Assembly (NCBI GenBank): GCA_002633025.1
Contig: NMRB01000399.1
Location: forward strand, 253,274 to 317,273
Reading direction: 5' to 3'
From: Notospermus geniculatus
Lineage: Eukaryota; Nemertea; Pilidiophora; Heteronemertea; Lineidae
DNA length: 64,000 nt
Positions 62,653 to 64,000 of the stretch are shown in pieces (within the stretch, counting starts at the first letter, position 1; the number at the start of each line of letters is the position of its first letter). The notes under the pieces are model-generated. The model saw only the letters and a program-made list of their open reading frames with translations, did no database searches and was not told the DNA's origin. The translations under genes were made by a program, and so were the position numbers.

Positions 62653-63968
62653 AGCAGCACACTGGCCGCAAAATCTGGCGTCCAGAAGCGTTCGACTGAA
62701 CGCCTCTCGACGCCAGAGTTGGCTGCTAGTGGATGGGGTCATCCCTATGTGTCCCGGGTCCTATGCGTCCCGGGTCCTTTGCGTCCCGGGTTCTATGTGT
62801 CCCTAAAGAAAGTCATTTGTATGCAGGGTCCTATGTGTCCCGGGTTCTTTGCGTCCCGGGTTCTATGCGTCCCTGAAGCAGTTATTTGTATGCAGGGTTC
62901 TATGTGTCCCCGGTCCCATGTGTCTGTCTCAGTTATGATTTGCCTTGTCGCCATTTTTTTTGCTCACGTGGAGTCGACGAAATCATATTTTAATCTTCAT
63001 GGATAAAACATACAAAAGCTAAAATAACAATCAGCGTTTGTACAAGTGAAACATTTGTGGGCATTAGGAGGCTTCCAAATTCTTAATCCATATTTAGTGA
63101 TGTTTCCACCGTTATAATATGAATCCAAATTCATAACAATTTTGCCATTGAGTCTTCACCTGGTTCTTTTCTTCAGCATCACCGTAGCTCCTTTATTTTG
63201 GAAGATTAAAAGTCTAATTAACCTTACAAAAAACAGGTAATATTTGGTATGTATTGAATATGAGTGATTTGTGGGTAGATGGGCCATGGATCTTTAGCTT
63301 TCCATCGTAGAAGTTATGCACATTAATGGTAACGTTCATTTATTTTAGTTAATACGTACTATTATATCCATGAAGATTAAAATATGATTTCGTCGACTCC
63401 ACGTGAGAAAAAATGGCGACAAGGCAACTCATAACTCAGACAGACAAATAGGACCGGGACACATAGAACCCGGGACACATAGAACCCTGGATACAAATAA
63501 CTGCTTTAGGGACGCATAGAACCCGGGACACAAAGAACACGGGACGCATAGAACCCGGGACACATAGAACCCGGGACGCAAAGAACCCGGGACGCATAGA
63601 ACCCGGGACACATAGGTACGCTCCCCTAGTGGATCCTGGTGAAAGCACACCTGCCCAGAGTTGGCGTTCAGTAACATCTTTTCGGGCCACTTGAGGCTTC
63701 CACTTTGAAATCATGTGACATCAAGACGCAAGCTGATTGGCCAAAGCCTCGCCGCCGACTCCAAGTTTGGCTGCCATCGGTAGCACACTTGGCTGCTTCG
63801 GGAGTTCACAGGCGTCCAAAATCAAACATGTTTGATATCTGGAGTTCAGTGGCGTCCGGCGGCGTTCTCAATATTTCATTCGTAGCACATTGGGGATTTT
63901 TCTGGCGTTCGGACATTGGCGTCGAAAAAACGCCTCTGGACGCCGAAGTTGGCGGCCAGTGTGCTGCA
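62653..63968. mobile_element. AGCAGCACACTGGCCGC-ended element, split
   Basis: AGCAGCACACTGGCCGCAAA … GGCGTCCAGA at the left pairs with TCTGGACGCCGAAGTTGGCG … CCAGTGTGCTGCA at the right. Between lie repeated GGCGTCCAG / CTGGACGCC words and the 891 bp insertion at 62735. Confidence 0.75.
62735..63625. mobile_element. MULE-like element with tandem-repeat TIRs, 9 bp TSD
   Basis: CTAGTGGAT is duplicated on both sides (62726-62734, 63626-63634). Each arm of about 260 bp contains a string of 15-16 bp units (GTCCCGGGTTCTATGC, GTCCCGGGTTCTTTGC), then AGTTATTTGTATGCAGGG, then AACTGAG and a segment ending GTGGAGTCGACGAAATCATA. The spacer of about 360 bp is AT-rich and non-coding. Open frames of 82-159 codons (…RVLCVPG… repeats) are translations of the tandem units. 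Confidence 0.9.
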
Positions 63969-64000
63969 TGCTTATGCGATTGATCGTGTATTTTTTTACT

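Noticed and set aside
62744-62920. CRISPR-like short repeats
   Set aside because: Units are adjacent without unique spacers, and an inverse set lies at 63450-63615; this is a transposon arm in animal DNA.
62527-63006. 159-codon frame with RVLCVPG-like repeats (and 63429-63714 minus)
   Set aside because: Translation of the 15-16 bp tandem units in the MULE-like arms, open on both strands.

Overview
The window looks like nuclear DNA of an animal, most likely a marine invertebrate deuterostome such as a lancelet, acorn worm or echinoderm. I infer this from the dense fossil-like population of short inverted-repeat transposons, tRNA-derived SINEs, fragments of L1/Tx1-like and CR1/L2-like LINEs, frequent ACATGTA words, and the absence of any compact gene arrangement. 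The species cannot be fixed from sequence alone. I found no convincing host protein-coding exon, no rRNA gene and no intact tRNA gene. The only recognisable proteins are retrotransposon C-termini: a 320-codon LINE ORF2 tail at 32112-33074 on the minus strand, a smaller LINE tail at 24091-24288, and two copies of a 19-codon LINE tail near 44.9 and 50.4 kb.

Layout. 1-1.6 kb is a roughly 1 kb tandem duplication, one copy of which carries a MITE. 1.7-13.1 kb is a patchwork of nested MITEs and one minus-strand SINE. 13.14-28.4 kb is a tandem segmental duplication of about 7.9 kb per unit whose two copies differ by transposon insertions; copy 2 runs into an assembly gap. 28.4-43.7 kb holds a GTGAGC-type repeat, more nested MITEs, the LINE fragment, a plus-strand SINE cut by a 566 bp gap, and a few kilobases of apparently single-copy DNA. 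43.8-56.0 kb is a second tandem segmental duplication (about 5.6 and 6.6 kb units), again with copy-specific insertions. 56.9-58.3 kb is a third, about 0.7 kb, with a single N at its junction. 58.3-64 kb holds further MITEs and ends with a large Mutator-like inverted-repeat element built of 15-16 bp tandem units.

Because duplicated or repeated hosts provide unoccupied comparison sites, target-site duplications can be read directly. At least six elements have 9 bp duplications (Mutator/MULE-like), several have TTA/TAA (PIF/Harbinger-like), some have TTAA, some have TA, and one family with TGT...ACA ends sits in CCGG-like sites (Ginger-like).

The most unusual signal is a set of three elements (24425-25325, 50588-51452 on the minus strand, 59826-60500). 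They share a GC-rich 5' box, have largely different bodies, and each carries a perfect or near-perfect 25-29 bp stem hairpin of a different sequence about 60 bp before a C/A-rich 3' end. Two of the three contain a tRNA-like Pol III promoter followed by a T-run. I do not recognise this as a described family. A real possibility is that some tandem duplications are two haplotypes assembled side by side.
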